Assembly (NCBI GenBank): GCA_963704295.1
Contig: OY969884.1
Location: 434,001 to 498,000, forward strand
Direction: 5' to 3'
DNA: 64,000 bases
Source of the DNA: JACCVL01 sp963704295
GTDB taxonomy: Bacteria; Actinomycetota; Actinomycetes; Propionibacteriales; Nocardioidaceae
The translations under genes and the position numbers were made by a program. The notes beneath the pieces are model-generated. The model saw nothing but the letters and a program-made list of their open reading frames with translations, was not told the origin of the DNA and did not search any database. Below are positions 25,148 through 35,021 of the stretch, piece by piece (positions within the stretch are counted from its first letter, which is position 1; the number at the start of each line of letters is the position of its first letter).

Positions 25148-27516
25148 CCCGGTCGTCCGCCAGCGCCACCCGTCTGACCGGGTGGGCCTGGCTCGCGTCG
25201 CTGGCTGCCTGCCTGAGCCTGGCCCCGCTGGTGAGCGGGAGCGGGTTCCTGGTCGCCGGCGCCGTCGCCGGCGCGCTCGTCGCGGGCGTCGGAGCAGCCG
25301 GTCGCCGAGTGCATGCCCCGCTCACCTTGATCGTCGTGCTGCAGCTGGTCGTCCTGCTGCTCTGGGCGACACTGACCTACGCCTCGGCGGAGGCCTGGGC
25401 CGGCCTGCTCCCCACCCGGGACTCGCTGGCCGCGCTCGCCGACCTGGTCGGCGCCGCACTCACCACCGCGGAGGAGTACGCCCCGCCGGCGCCGGAGCTG
25501 GAGGGGGTGGAGGCGTCGCTCGCCGCGGTGGTCGCCGGGGTGGTGCTCGTGGTCGACCTGGTCGCCGTCTCGTGGCGCCGGCCGGCACTGGTCGGCCTGG
25601 TGTTCCTCGGCGTGTACATGGCGCCGGTGTCGCTGCTCGCGGGCGAGGTGCCGGTGCTCGCCTTCCTGCCGGGTGCGCTGGCTTACGTGTTCCTGCTCGG
25701 TGTCGAGCAGCGCGACCGGGTGACGCACTGGGGGCGCCAGATCGGCGTGACCAGCTCACTGCTCAGCGCACGGGACCGGGAGCGGGTCACCGTCGCGTCA
25801 CTCGTTCAGTCGGGCCGCCGGGTCGGTCTTGGTGCGGTCGCTCTCGCCGTGGTGGTGCCACTGCTGATCCCGACACTGCCCCGCACGTTCCTCGCCGACG
25901 GCCCCCTGACCGGGGGTCAAGACGGAAGCGGGCCGGGCGACGGAACCGTGGACATCGAGAACCCCATGCTCGATCTGCGCCGCAACCTCGGCGAGCGCAC
26001 CGACAGCGTCCTGGTCACGATGCGGACGAACGGCGTGACCCCTACCTACCTGCGGATCGCCTCGCTCGACGACTTCACCGGCAGCTCGTGGCAGCCCGGC
26101 CCGCGGCCGGACAGCGACGCGGTCGGGGTCAACGAGGTGCCGCAGCCGCCGGGCCTGACCACGTCGGTGGAGCGGATCCGGCTGACGAGCATCGTCACGC
26201 TCAGCGATTCGTTCCGCACCACCTGGCTGCCGACGTTCTACCCCGCCACCGACCTGGCGGTGGCGGGCGCCTGGGGCATGGACGTCTCGGAGTTCGACAT
26301 CTCGGCCCGCGAGGAGGGGTTGAACGGCGCCGGGCTGACCTACCGGGTCAGCGCCGCGCCGCTGCTGCCGAGCGCCGCCGAGCTGGCCGACGCGCCCGAT
26401 CCCATCGAGGACATGAGCCGTTACCTCGAGCTGCCGGGCGAGACCCCGCCGAGCATCGGTCAGCTCGCGGAGGAGGTCACCCAGGGCGAGGACACCGCCT
26501 TCGGCCGGGCCGAGGCGCTGCAGGACTGGTTCCGCAGCGACGGTGGGTTCGTCTACTCACTCGCGCCGGGTCCCGGTGACGGCCTGGAAACGATCGAGCG
26601 ATTCCTGCAGACCGAGCGGGTCGGCTACTGCGAGCAGTTCGCTTCGTCGATGGCGCTGATGGCCCGGACCCTCGGCATCCCGGCCCGGGTCGCAGTCGGC
26701 TTCCTCCGACCGCAACAGGCCGACGACGGCACGTGGACGTTCCGCGGTGTCGACATGCACGCCTGGCCGGAGCTGTTCTTCGAGGGCATCGGCTGGGTGC
26801 GCTTCGAGCCGACACCCGGCGTACGGACGGGGGCGGCACCGTCGTTCGAGGAGGTCACCGACTCGGGCTCGTTCGGCGACAGCAGCGTGCCGACGCAGGC
26901 CACGCCCGGTGGTCCCGACGACACGCCCTCCACTCCGCGGCAGGACGCCACCGCCTCCGGTGGTGCCGGCGACGACGGTGGCGCGGGGCGTGGTCTGCTG
27001 CTGGCCGGGCTCGGGCTCGTCACCGCCCTGGCGCTCGCGGTCGCCCCCCGCGCCGCGCGGGCCGCCCGGCGCGAGGCTCGGTGGCGCCGGGTGCGCGCCG
27101 GCCGGCTGCCGGCAGCCGAGGCGGCGTGGGCCGAACTCACCGACACCGCCGTCGACCTGGGGATCCGCGTCGACCCGGCGGCCACGCTGCGCACCTCCGG
27201 ACGCCGGTTGCGGTCCCAGGTGGACGGGGACGAGCACGCGGTCGGCGCCCTCAACCGCCTGGTGGTCGACGTCGAACGCTCTCGCTTCGCGCCGGTCGCC
27301 GGCCGCGCCGCGCGAACCGCCGACATCGCCGGGCGGGACGTGGCCGCGGTCAACCGACGGTTGTGGGGTCGGCGAACCGCGCAGCAGCGCTGGCGCGCCC
27401 GCTGGCTGCCCGCCTCGCTGCTTCCCCGCAGCACGGGCCGCGGTGACCGGACCTGGTGGCGCGGGCGGGTGCCGGGGTCGGGCCTGCTGCTCCGGACGGA
27501 GGATCAGCCGCGCTGA
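25144..27516 (+). CDS. TgpA-type transglutaminase-like membrane protein (DUF3488)
   Basis: 790 residues. Six or so membrane helices in the first 250 residues, then an extracytoplasmic transglutaminase core: catalytic Cys in VGYCEQFASSMALMARTLGIPARVAVGFL, His in VDMHAWPELFFEGIGWVRFEPTPG, Asp implied nearby. One more membrane helix (LLLAGLGLVTALALAVAPRAA) precedes a cytoplasmic Arg-rich tail. TgpA-like proteins occur with MoxR and DUF58 in many actinobacteria; substrate unknown, probably a cell-envelope protein. ATG at 25144, overlapping the DUF58 stop. Confidence 0.93.
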   Translation: MTRSSASATRLTGWAWLASLAACLSLAPLVSGSGFLVAGAVAGALVAGVGAAGRRVHAPLTLIVVLQLVVLLLWATLTYASAEAWAGLLPTRDSLAALADLVGAALTTAEEYAPPAPELEGVEASLAAVVAGVVLVVDLVAVSWRRPALVGLVFLGVYMAPVSLLAGEVPVLAFLPGALAYVFLLGVEQRDRVTHWGRQIGVTSSLLSARDRERVTVASLVQSGRRVGLGAVALAVVVPLLIPTLPRTFLADGPLTGGQDGSGPGDGTVDIENPMLDLRRNLGERTDSVLVTMRTNGVTPTYLRIASLDDFTGSSWQPGPRPDSDAVGVNEVPQPPGLTTSVERIRLTSIVTLSDSFRTTWLPTFYPATDLAVAGAWGMDVSEFDISAREEGLNGAGLTYRVSAAPLLPSAAELADAPDPIEDMSRYLELPGETPPSIGQLAEEVTQGEDTAFGRAEALQDWFRSDGGFVYSLAPGPGDGLETIERFLQTERVGYCEQFASSMALMARTLGIPARVAVGFLRPQQADDGTWTFRGVDMHAWPELFFEGIGWVRFEPTPGVRTGAAPSFEEVTDSGSFGDSSVPTQATPGGPDDTPSTPRQDATASGGAGDDGGAGRGLLLAGLGLVTALALAVAPRAARAARREARWRRVRAGRLPAAEAAWAELTDTAVDLGIRVDPAATLRTSGRRLRSQVDGDEHAVGALNRLVVDVERSRFAPVAGRAARTADIAGRDVAAVNRRLWGRRTAQQRWRARWLPASLLPRSTGRGDRTWWRGRVPGSGLLLRTEDQPR

Positions 27517-27547
27517 TGCGGTCGGCCGCGCCGGTCGAGCAGGTCCC

Positions 27548-27949
27548 TCAGACGCCCTCGTCGCGCCGGCGGCGCCAGCGCTCTTCCATCCGGTCCATGA
27601 ACGACGACTGCCGCTGCGAGGGGGCCACGGCCCGTGGCTGCGGGGTGCTGGACTCCTCCGCCTCTCCGGAGGCCACCTCGCCACCACGCCGCCAGGCGGT
27701 GGCGAAGACGTACGCCGCGACGAGCATGAGGACGAAGCCGACGACGCTGACGACGGTCATCTTCAACACGACGCCGAACATCAGCACGGCGACACCGGCG
27801 AAGAAGCCGACACCCGCCAGAATCGCGGTGCGCCGCAGCCTCGCCCGCAGCGCCGAGCCACGAAGCGCTGACGCGAACTTCGGGTCCTCGGCTGCGAGCG
27901 CCTGCTCCATCTGTTCGAGCAGTCGCTGCTCTTCGTCGGAGAGTGGCAC
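27548..27949 (-). CDS. DUF3040 domain-containing membrane protein
   Basis: A 133-residue protein: MPLSDEEQRLLEQMEQALAAEDPKF is the DUF3040 N-terminal signature (cytoplasmic helix), followed by two membrane helices (about residues 40-60 and 65-85) and a charged tail. Function unknown; a homologue stands at the same distance from the dcw cluster in Mycobacterium (Rv2169c region). GTG start with GGAGG about 10 bases upstream; a minus-strand TACACT at 27988-27983 could be its -10 box, preceded at 17 bases by TTTCGG. Confidence 0.88.
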   Translation of the reverse strand: MPLSDEEQRLLEQMEQALAAEDPKFASALRGSALRARLRRTAILAGVGFFAGVAVLMFGVVLKMTVVSVVGFVLMLVAAYVFATAWRRGGEVASGEAEESSTPQPRAVAPSQRQSSFMDRMEERWRRRRDEGV

Positions 27950-28216
27950 TGTTCTTGTCCTCCTGCTGCCGTTCCTGCTTCGAGTGTAGGCAGCAGGCGG
28001 CGGTCCCGAAAGCCCACCGCCTAATCGTGACCGTCTGGCTGACTGCCTGATTCGGCCGGTGTGAATGTGCGAGATTGTCCGTTGCCGGACGCAACCAAAC
28101 AGTGGTCAGTCGCGTCCAGGTGATGTCGGGTCCGCCCGACTCCGGCACCGACCGGGCTCCGGTGGTGCTGACGGTGGGAGCCCGGGTGACCGGACCCGGA
28201 TCGACGGAGGTCTGAC

Positions 28217-29026
28217 ATGACGCGAACCCGAGCGGGTGTGCTGGTCGCGGTGTTGGTCGCGGGAGGCGCGCTCATCGGTGGGCTGCTGCCGGGGACCGCC
28301 ACCGCAGCGACCGGATCGGCGCCGGCGGCAGCGGCTCCCCGGGTCACCCCGATGGCGCAGGGAGTCGAGGACGCTCGGCTCCGGCTGAAGGAGCGCTTCG
28401 CCCGCGAGGTCGCCAGGCGCGGCGACGAGGACCGTGGGCCGCGCGCGATCGAGCACGTCACCGAGCTGCAGTACCGGCTGCGCTGGGCGAGCGTCTACCG
28501 CGGCCCGGTGACCGGCTACTTCGGCGATCTCACCCGGGCTGCGGTCATGCGGTTCCAGCGCAAGGCCGACCTCCGGGTCAGCGGGGTGGCCACGCACCCC
28601 ACCTGGAGGGCGCTGATCAAGCGCACCACCCAGCACGAGAAGGCGCTCCCCCGGCTGTGCACCCGCGGGATCGGCTGGCACGCCTGCTACGACCGGTCCC
28701 GGCACCAGGTCACCTTGTGGAAGCGCGGCACACTGTGGAACACCTGGCTGGTACGTGGCGGCGCCCGCGGTTACGAGACCCGCACCGGGAGGTTCTCCGT
28801 CTTCCGCCGGGATCGGGACCACGTCAGCAGCTTGTATGGGAGCCCGATGCCGTACTCGCAGTTCTTCTCCGGCGGGCAGGCCTTCCACGGCTCGTCGTAC
28901 ATGACGAACCCGTTCCGCGGGCACAGCCACGGCTGCGTGAACATGTACATCGAGGACGCCCGCCAGCTGTGGCGGATCACCCACGACGTCCGCCTCAACG
29001 TGCACGTCTACGGCCGCTGGTCCTGA
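28217..29026 (+). CDS. L,D-transpeptidase with peptidoglycan-binding domain
   Basis: A secreted wall crosslinking or editing enzyme of 269 residues. Signal peptide 1-30 ends GTATA-ATG. A PG_binding_1 domain follows (ELQYRLRWASVYRGPVTGYFGDLTRAAVMRFQRKADL, about 83-119), then the YkuD domain with HGSSYMT (His224) and the active site GHSHGCVNM (Cys240). The catalytic Arg usually seen three to eight residues after Cys is not obvious, the motif being SHGCVNMYIEDARQ. ATG at 28217 with GGAGG upstream. The 267 bases before it show no further gene. Confidence 0.92.
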   Translation: MTRTRAGVLVAVLVAGGALIGGLLPGTATAATGSAPAAAAPRVTPMAQGVEDARLRLKERFAREVARRGDEDRGPRAIEHVTELQYRLRWASVYRGPVTGYFGDLTRAAVMRFQRKADLRVSGVATHPTWRALIKRTTQHEKALPRLCTRGIGWHACYDRSRHQVTLWKRGTLWNTWLVRGGARGYETRTGRFSVFRRDRDHVSSLYGSPMPYSQFFSGGQAFHGSSYMTNPFRGHSHGCVNMYIEDARQLWRITHDVRLNVHVYGRWS

Positions 29027-29049
29027 CCGCCGTCCGGCTCTCCTCTCGG

Positions 29050-30237
29050 TCACGGCCGGGTGGTGTTGACCAATGCGGCGGGGGCGACGGCGTGCCGGCC
29101 GAACCGGGTGACCGCCCGGTCGACCGCCCGCTCCGCGTCGGACCAGCCGGAGCCGCGGGTGCCGAGCTCCAGCTGCCGGTAGCTCTCCCGCGCCGCCCGA
29201 AGACCCTCGACGCGTACCCCGACCAGCCGCAGCCGGGCTCGCTGCAGGCCGAGGGCCTCGAACAGCTGCGTCACGGTCGAGTAGATCTCCACCGCCACGT
29301 CGGTCGGGTCGGCCAGCGTCCGAGACCGGGTGATCGTCGTGAAGTCGGAGAACCGCACCCGCAGCGTCACCGTCCGGCCGACCACTCCGGCGGCGCGCAA
29401 CCGAGCGGCGAGCCGGCCGGACAGGCGGAGCAGCTCCCGGCGGATCACCTCCGGGTCGTCGGTGTCGCGGGAGAACGTCTCGTCGGCACCCATGCTCCGG
29501 TCGGGCTCGTCCGGGGAGCGCCGCGGGACGACGGTGGTCCGCCCGCCACCCCAGGCGAGGTCGTGCAGGTGATCCGCGGTGGGGGCGCCCAGAGCACGGC
29601 GGAGCAGCGCCAGCGGGGTGTGCGCCAGGTCCCCCACCGTGTGCAGACCGAGTCGCTGCAGCCCGGCAGCGGTCACCTCGCCCACCCCCCACAGCTCGCC
29701 GACCTCGAGCGGGTGCAGGAAGGCGGTGGCCCGGTCCCGGGGCACCACCAGCAGGCCGTCGGGCTTGGACCGGCGGGAGGCGAGCTTGGCCAGGTCGGTG
29801 GTGGAGGCCACTCCGACCGAGCAGCTGATCTGCTGCTCGGCGGCGATCTGCGCGCGTAGCCGGGTGGCGATGTCGACCGGGCTGCCCAGCCGGCGCCGGG
29901 CACCGGATACGTCGAGGAACGCCTCGTCCAACGACATCGCCTCGACCAGCGGGGTGATGGTGCGGAAGGTCTCCATCACGGCACCGGAGACCGCGGCGAA
30001 CAGCTCGAAGTCGGGGGGGACGACCACGGCGTGCGGACACAACCGGCGGGCCCGCATGACCGGCATGGCCGACCGGACCCCGTGCACCCGGGCGGGATAG
30101 CTGGCCGAGAGCACCACCCCGCGGTGTCCCCCGCCGACGATGACCGCCCGATCGCGAAGGTCGGGACGCTCCCGCACCGTCACCGACGCGTAGAACGCGT
30201 CCATGTCGACGTGCAGGATCGAGCAGTCGGTCACCAC
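29050..30237 (-). CDS. dinB: DNA polymerase IV (Y-family)
   Basis: Translesion polymerase of 395 residues. Catalytic acidic residues are intact: HVDMDAFYAS (Asp11, Asp13) and SLDEAFLDV (Asp104, Glu105); the steric-gate tyrosine region SASYPARVHGVRSAMP and the helix-hairpin-helix VGEVTAAGLQRLGLHTVGDLA are clear, as is the little-finger domain. A weak clamp-binding candidate is YRQLELGT near residue 355. GTG start at 30237, 24 bases after the methyltransferase gene, last gene of the probable SOS operon. Confidence 0.95.
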   Translation of the reverse strand: MVTDCSILHVDMDAFYASVTVRERPDLRDRAVIVGGGHRGVVLSASYPARVHGVRSAMPVMRARRLCPHAVVVPPDFELFAAVSGAVMETFRTITPLVEAMSLDEAFLDVSGARRRLGSPVDIATRLRAQIAAEQQISCSVGVASTTDLAKLASRRSKPDGLLVVPRDRATAFLHPLEVGELWGVGEVTAAGLQRLGLHTVGDLAHTPLALLRRALGAPTADHLHDLAWGGGRTTVVPRRSPDEPDRSMGADETFSRDTDDPEVIRRELLRLSGRLAARLRAAGVVGRTVTLRVRFSDFTTITRSRTLADPTDVAVEIYSTVTQLFEALGLQRARLRLVGVRVEGLRAARESYRQLELGTRGSGWSDAERAVDRAVTRFGRHAVAPAALVNTTRP

Positions 30238-30261
30238 GGCCTCCGCCGGGTGCCGGCCGGC

Positions 30262-31008
30262 TCAGCGTCGTCGGGCGAGCAGATGCAGCTGGCCGGCCAC
30301 CGCCGCCAGCTCGGGGACGTCGGCCGCGGCGCGTTCCAGCGCGAGCAGCGCCGCGGCGGCACCCGGCTCGGCGTCGACCAGCGCGCTGGGCACCAGGTCG
30401 GTGAAGACCCGGACCGCGTGCACGGTCTGCACGGTGAAACCGCGGTCCCGCACCAACTGCACCGCCTCGTCCCGGGTGTAGCGGCGCGGCCCCAGGGCAT
30501 CGGGGTCCCACTGCGCGGCCGAGGTGTCGAGCAGCGCCCGCGCCTGGTCGAAGTGGCCCGCCAGCGCCCGGGCGGCGACGGCGGCGAACCGGCCGGCGAC
30601 GGTGACGCTGAGCACTCCGTCGGGTCGCAGCACGCCGGTGATGGCGTCCAGGGCGGACCCGGGGTCGTCGACCACCTCGAGCACCCCGTGGCAGAGCACC
30701 ACGTCGATGGTCCCGTCGACCGTGCCGGCGGCCACCAGCCCCGGCAGGTCGGCGGCGTCGCCCTGCACACCGTGCACCCGGTCGACCACCCCTGCCTCGG
30801 CGGCCCGCCGGCCGAGTGCCGCCAGCGCGTCCGGGCTGGGATCCACGACGGTGACGTGGTGGTCCAGCTCGGCCACCCGGACGGCGAACCCGCCGGTCCC
30901 TCCCCCGAGGTCCACCACCCGAGCCGAGCCGTCCACCCCGGCCAGCTCGGTCTGCAACAAGTCCCACACGACTGCGGTACGCAGCGCGCTGCGTCGGTGC
31001 TCGACCAC
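30262..31008 (-). CDS. Class I SAM-dependent methyltransferase
   Basis: A 248-residue methyltransferase with the SAM loop ARVVDLGGGTGGFAVRVAE (motif I), VVDPSPDAL (acidic end of strand 2) and VLCHGVLEVVDDPGSALDAITGVLRPDG (motifs II and III). Substrate unknown; resemblance is to the UbiE/Coq5 type-11 class. The GTG at 31008 is chosen because a TACGCT box stands six bases before it and there is no ribosome binding site; the frame is open to 31473 within dnaE2. It lies between dnaE2 and dinB on the same strand. Confidence 0.86.
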   Translation of the reverse strand: MVEHRRSALRTAVVWDLLQTELAGVDGSARVVDLGGGTGGFAVRVAELDHHVTVVDPSPDALAALGRRAAEAGVVDRVHGVQGDAADLPGLVAAGTVDGTIDVVLCHGVLEVVDDPGSALDAITGVLRPDGVLSVTVAGRFAAVAARALAGHFDQARALLDTSAAQWDPDALGPRRYTRDEAVQLVRDRGFTVQTVHAVRVFTDLVPSALVDAEPGAAAALLALERAAADVPELAAVAGQLHLLARRR

Positions 31009-31014
31009 GGGGTC

Positions 31015-31020
31015 AGCGTA
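31015..31020 (-). promoter_or_regulatory. -10 box for leaderless methyltransferase mRNA
   Basis: TACGCT on the minus strand followed by six bases and GTG (31008). Fits TAnnnT and a transcript starting at the start codon. Confidence 0.5.
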
Positions 31021-31061
31021 GTGAGCAGGAGCGCCGGACCGGACAGCCTCCTGACCATGCC

Positions 31062-34000
31062 TCAGCCCCCCGAGCTGCCCGGGCTGGAGTGCCACAGCTT
31101 GCGCGGCGCCGACTTGGCCGCGGTCTTGACGTCCTCTCCGGGTGGTTTGACGTCGGCGTACGGCGACTGGCGGAACCCACTGGGATGCACCAACACCCGC
31201 CGCCGGCCCATCCCGCCGGCGGAGTGCTGCTGGTCGTGCACGTCGGCCCCGAGGTCGGTGCCGAGGTCGGCGCCGGCCCCGTCCGAGCCCACTGGCGGAC
31301 GGGCCATCACCGGCCGGCTCGACCGGCTGTCCGAGGCCCCGCGCAGTGCCCCCTCCACCGCCGCCGGCGACGCCTCCGTCCCGAAGCCGTCCGGGACCCG
31401 GGCCAACTCGTCGTGGACGGCGTCCAGACCCGCGGTCCGCCAGAGCTCGTACAGGGCGGTCAGGTCCCAGCACCCGGTGGCACGCAGCGAGACGCCGCGC
31501 GGCCCGGTCCGGCGCAGCTCACCGCGCACCAGCAGCAGCCAGGAGTGGAAGACCGTGGCAGCGTAGGGACCCTGCGCGTCCTCGAAGAACGTCGCGTCGA
31601 CCGGGCCGGTGGCGTCGTCCAGGGTGAGGAAGACGACCCGGCGACCGGAGCGGATCGGTGGGGTCTGGGTGGCGACCTTGACACCGGCGACGAGCAGGCT
31701 GCTGCGGCTGCGCCGGGACAGCAGCTGGGCCGACCGGGTGACGCCGAGCGCGTCGAGCAGCGGGGTGTAGAAGTCGACGACGTGCCGGCTCACGTCGAGG
31801 CCGAGCACCTCGAGCTCGGCCCGGACCCGCTCCGCACCGGTCATCTCCGGAAGCCCGGACGGCTCGGACTGTCCGGGAGCGTCGCCGAGGTCGAGGGCCA
31901 GCTGGACGGCCGCCGGCTGCTCGACCGGTGCCGTCGCCTGGGACTGGGCGGAGGCCAGCGCGACCAGGTCCGGTCCGGTCTCGGCCCGGACGACTCCGGC
32001 CCGGTCCGCCCGGTCGGCCCGGTCGGCTCGGTCGGCTCGGTCGGCCCGGGGCACCCGGCGTCCCCGGGACCGGGCCCGGTTGGCGACCCGGGTCCACCGG
32101 TCGAGCTCCAGCACCTGCAGCAGCAGGTCCCGCCGGGTCACCGTCCCGCGGCGGCGGACCGGGACCGGCGACCCGATGCCGTACAGGCTGTCGAAGGCGC
32201 CGGCGACCACCAGCCGCTCCACCACCGGGCGAGAGCACCCGGCGCGATGCCAGAAGTCGGTCAGCGAGTGGTACGGCCGGCCGGCGACGGCCCGGGCGAC
32301 CTCGGTGCCGGACATGCCCTTGACGTCGGCGAGAGCCAGCCGGATGCCGTAGCTCCGGGCGTCCGGCAACCCGGGCACCGGCGGGACCCGGGGGTCCTCG
32401 TCGAACACCCGTGGCGGTGGCTCGTCCCCCACCGCCACCCGTTCGACCCGGTAGCTGGCATCGGAGCAGTTGACGTCGAGCGGCAGCACCGCGATGCCGA
32501 ACTGGCGGGCGTCGTCGAGGATCAGCCGCTTGGGGTACATCCCCGGGTCGTGGGTGAGCACGCCGGCGAGGAATGCGGCGGTGTGGTGGGTCTTGAGCCA
32601 CGCCGACTGGTAGGTGGGCAGGGCGAATGCCGCGGCGTGGGCCTTGCAGAAGCCGAACGAGGCGAAGGCCTCGAGCACGGTCCACACCTGCTCCACCACG
32701 GTCTGCGGGTAGCGCCGGGCCAGGGCCGCCGGGAAGAACCAGACCCGGACATCCTCCTTGCCCTCCCGGTCGCCGAGTGCTCGCCGGACCTCGTCGGCCT
32801 CGGCCAGGGTGCAGCCGGTGAACACCGCGATGATCTCCAGCACCTGCTCGTGAAAAACCACCACACCACAGGTGGAGGACAGCGCCGGCTCCAGGTCGGG
32901 ATGCGGATAGGTCGGTTGCCGCCAGCCCTGCCGGGCCTGCAGGAACGGGGTGACCATGTCGCTCTTGACCGGGCCGGGCCGGAACAGCGAGATGTCGGTG
33001 ATGATGTCGTCGAACGTCTCCGGGCCGAACTTCCCGGTGAGCTCGCGCTGGCCGGGCGACTCGATCTGGAAGCAGCCGAGGGTGCGGGCGTGGCCGATCA
33101 GCCGGTAGGTCGCGGGGTCGTCCAGCGGCACCTGCCGACGGTCGTCGACGTCGATCTCGACGCCGTCGACCCGGGCGATCTCGGCGGTGGCATGGGCCAT
33201 CGCCGACTGCATCCGGATGCCGAGCACGTCGAGCTTGAGCAGCCCGAGGTCCTCGACGTCGTCCTTGTCGAACTGGCTCATCGGAAAACCGGCGTGGCTG
33301 GCCTCGACCGGGGTGCGGTCGAGCAGGGTCGCGTCGGAGAGCAACACCCCGCACGGGTGCAGGGCGATGTGCCGGGGCAGCCCGTCGAGCCGCTCGACCA
33401 GGTCGAACAGCACGGTCAGCCGATCCGCGCCGAGCCCGGACACCTGCAGCTCGGGCAGCTCGCGTAGGGCGTTGCGGGCGTCCCGGGCCCGGATGTGCGG
33501 GAACGCCTTGGCGATGGCGTCCACCTCGCCCGGCGGCATCCCCAGCGCGGCACCGACGTCTCGGACCGCGTGCCGGATCCGGTAGGTGTCCATCATCGCC
33601 ACGCAGCAGCACCGTTCGCCGCCGTAGCGGGCGAGGATCCGGGTGTAGACCTCCTCCCGTCGGGCCGACTCGACGTCGATGTCGATGTCGGGCAACGCCT
33701 GCCGCAACGGGGAGAGGAACCGCTCCATCACCAGGCCGTGCTGCAGCGGATCCACGCCGGAGATGCCGAGGGCGTAGTTGACCAGGCTGCCGGCTCCCGA
33801 CCCCCGGGCCGCGACCCGCACGCCCATGTCACGGATCAGGTCGCAGACGTCGGCCACGGTGAGGAAGTACGCCCCGAAGCCCAGCGTCGCGATCGTCCCC
33901 AGCTCGGCGTCCAGCCGATCCTGCACCCGTCGGTCGACCCGGCGGGACACCGCGCCGTAGCGGCGTGCCAACCCGGCGGTGCACCGCTCGCGCAGCAGCC

Positions 34001-35021
34001 CGTCGGCCGTCCCGCCGGCCCCAGCCGACGCGCCTGCGGCCAGGGCCAGCTCGGGCAGGTGCACCTCCCCCAGCCCCAGGTCGGCTCGCGGGTCCAGCGC
34101 GGTTCGCTCCGCCACCGTGCGGGTGCGGGCCAGCAGCCGGCGGGCGCTCTGCTCCCCCAGCCCGGCGGCGCGACAGATCTCGTCGGCCACCTCGGCCATC
34201 TGCTTGCCGGACTTGAGGAAGCCCTCGGCGTTGCGCCGGTCGAGGTGCCGCAGGTCGAGTGGGACCAACCGTCGGCTGGCGTCGAGGATGTCGAGGACGG
34301 CCGCGTCGGCCGGGTCGGCGTGCCGGACCGCGTTGGTGACGACCATGCCGAGCCCGGCCCGCTCGGCGACGCCCGCCAGCCGGGCGGCGTGCACGGTGCT
34401 GCCGGGACCGGTGCCGGACCGGCGGTGCGAGACCAGCTCGACCATCAGGTCGGCCGGGTCGAGCAGGTCGCGCCAGCGCCGCAGCACGGCGTCGGCGAGG
34501 TCGGTCCGCCGCGCGGTGACCGCCCGCCCCAGCTCGGACCCCGGACCGAGCAGCACCACGACACCGCGGCCGGCGACGTGCTCGGCGACCAGGTCGGCGG
34601 TGCTCACCGGCACCCCGCGCGCACCGCTCAGATGAGTCGCAGACACCAGCCGGCACAGCGCGGCCCACCCCTGCCGACCCTCGGCGAGCAGCGTGATGCG
34701 GGGCGGGTCGGCGTCCCGGAACGATCCGCCGCGTACCGGGGTCCGCCCGGTCGTGGCCACACCCGGACCGCCCCGGTCGGGCCTGGCCGGGAGCAGGCCG
34801 GACGACTCGACCGCCAGGTCGACGCCGAGGACTGGGCGGATGCCGGCCCGCAGACACGCCTTGGCGAACCGGACCGCGCCGTAGACCCCGTCCCGGTCGG
34901 TCAGCGCCAAGGTGTCCATGCCGTGGTCGGCGGCCCGCTCCACCAGCCGGTGCGGATGACAGGCGCCGTGCCGCAACGAGTAACCGGAGGCCACGTGCAG
35001 ATGCACGAACGGGTCGCTCAC
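31062..35021 (-). CDS. dnaE2: Error-prone DNA polymerase III alpha subunit DnaE2 (ImuC)
   Basis: SOS mutagenesis polymerase, 1319 residues. PHP domain first (FVHLHVASGYSLRHGACHP, GMDTLALTDRDGVYGAVRFAKAC), then the C-family polymerase core: catalytic aspartates in LPDIDIDVES, with YGGERCCCVAMMDTYRIRHAVRDVGAALGMP and FHEQVLEIIAVFTG. An OB-fold domain near the C-terminus (LLVAGVKVATQTP ... VVFLTLDDATGPVDATFF) is typical. Longer than the 1080 or so of Mycobacterium because of an RADRADRAD linker and a poorly conserved C-terminal 100 residues. GTG start at 35021 overlaps the HEPN stop (GTGA). Confidence 0.96.
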   Translation of the reverse strand: MSDPFVHLHVASGYSLRHGACHPHRLVERAADHGMDTLALTDRDGVYGAVRFAKACLRAGIRPVLGVDLAVESSGLLPARPDRGGPGVATTGRTPVRGGSFRDADPPRITLLAEGRQGWAALCRLVSATHLSGARGVPVSTADLVAEHVAGRGVVVLLGPGSELGRAVTARRTDLADAVLRRWRDLLDPADLMVELVSHRRSGTGPGSTVHAARLAGVAERAGLGMVVTNAVRHADPADAAVLDILDASRRLVPLDLRHLDRRNAEGFLKSGKQMAEVADEICRAAGLGEQSARRLLARTRTVAERTALDPRADLGLGEVHLPELALAAGASAGAGGTADGLLRERCTAGLARRYGAVSRRVDRRVQDRLDAELGTIATLGFGAYFLTVADVCDLIRDMGVRVAARGSGAGSLVNYALGISGVDPLQHGLVMERFLSPLRQALPDIDIDVESARREEVYTRILARYGGERCCCVAMMDTYRIRHAVRDVGAALGMPPGEVDAIAKAFPHIRARDARNALRELPELQVSGLGADRLTVLFDLVERLDGLPRHIALHPCGVLLSDATLLDRTPVEASHAGFPMSQFDKDDVEDLGLLKLDVLGIRMQSAMAHATAEIARVDGVEIDVDDRRQVPLDDPATYRLIGHARTLGCFQIESPGQRELTGKFGPETFDDIITDISLFRPGPVKSDMVTPFLQARQGWRQPTYPHPDLEPALSSTCGVVVFHEQVLEIIAVFTGCTLAEADEVRRALGDREGKEDVRVWFFPAALARRYPQTVVEQVWTVLEAFASFGFCKAHAAAFALPTYQSAWLKTHHTAAFLAGVLTHDPGMYPKRLILDDARQFGIAVLPLDVNCSDASYRVERVAVGDEPPPRVFDEDPRVPPVPGLPDARSYGIRLALADVKGMSGTEVARAVAGRPYHSLTDFWHRAGCSRPVVERLVVAGAFDSLYGIGSPVPVRRRGTVTRRDLLLQVLELDRWTRVANRARSRGRRVPRADRADRADRADRADRAGVVRAETGPDLVALASAQSQATAPVEQPAAVQLALDLGDAPGQSEPSGLPEMTGAERVRAELEVLGLDVSRHVVDFYTPLLDALGVTRSAQLLSRRSRSSLLVAGVKVATQTPPIRSGRRVVFLTLDDATGPVDATFFEDAQGPYAATVFHSWLLLVRGELRRTGPRGVSLRATGCWDLTALYELWRTAGLDAVHDELARVPDGFGTEASPAAVEGALRGASDSRSSRPVMARPPVGSDGAGADLGTDLGADVHDQQHSAGGMGRRRVLVHPSGFRQSPYADVKPPGEDVKTAAKSAPRKLWHSSPGSSGG
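32001..32050 (-). repeat. 9-bp tandem repeat (Arg-Ala-Asp units) in dnaE2
   Basis: About five copies of cggtcggcc or cggtcggct on the plus strand, read as RADRADRAD on the minus strand, in the linker before the DnaE2 OB-fold domain. A short in-frame expansion. Confidence 0.8.

Noticed and set aside
28106..30967. A 953-codon open frame on the minus strand over the L,D-transpeptidase and dinB
   Set aside because: Extremely Arg/Gly/Pro-rich, no recognisable motif, antisense or out of frame with two clear genes; long open frames are expected by chance at this GC.
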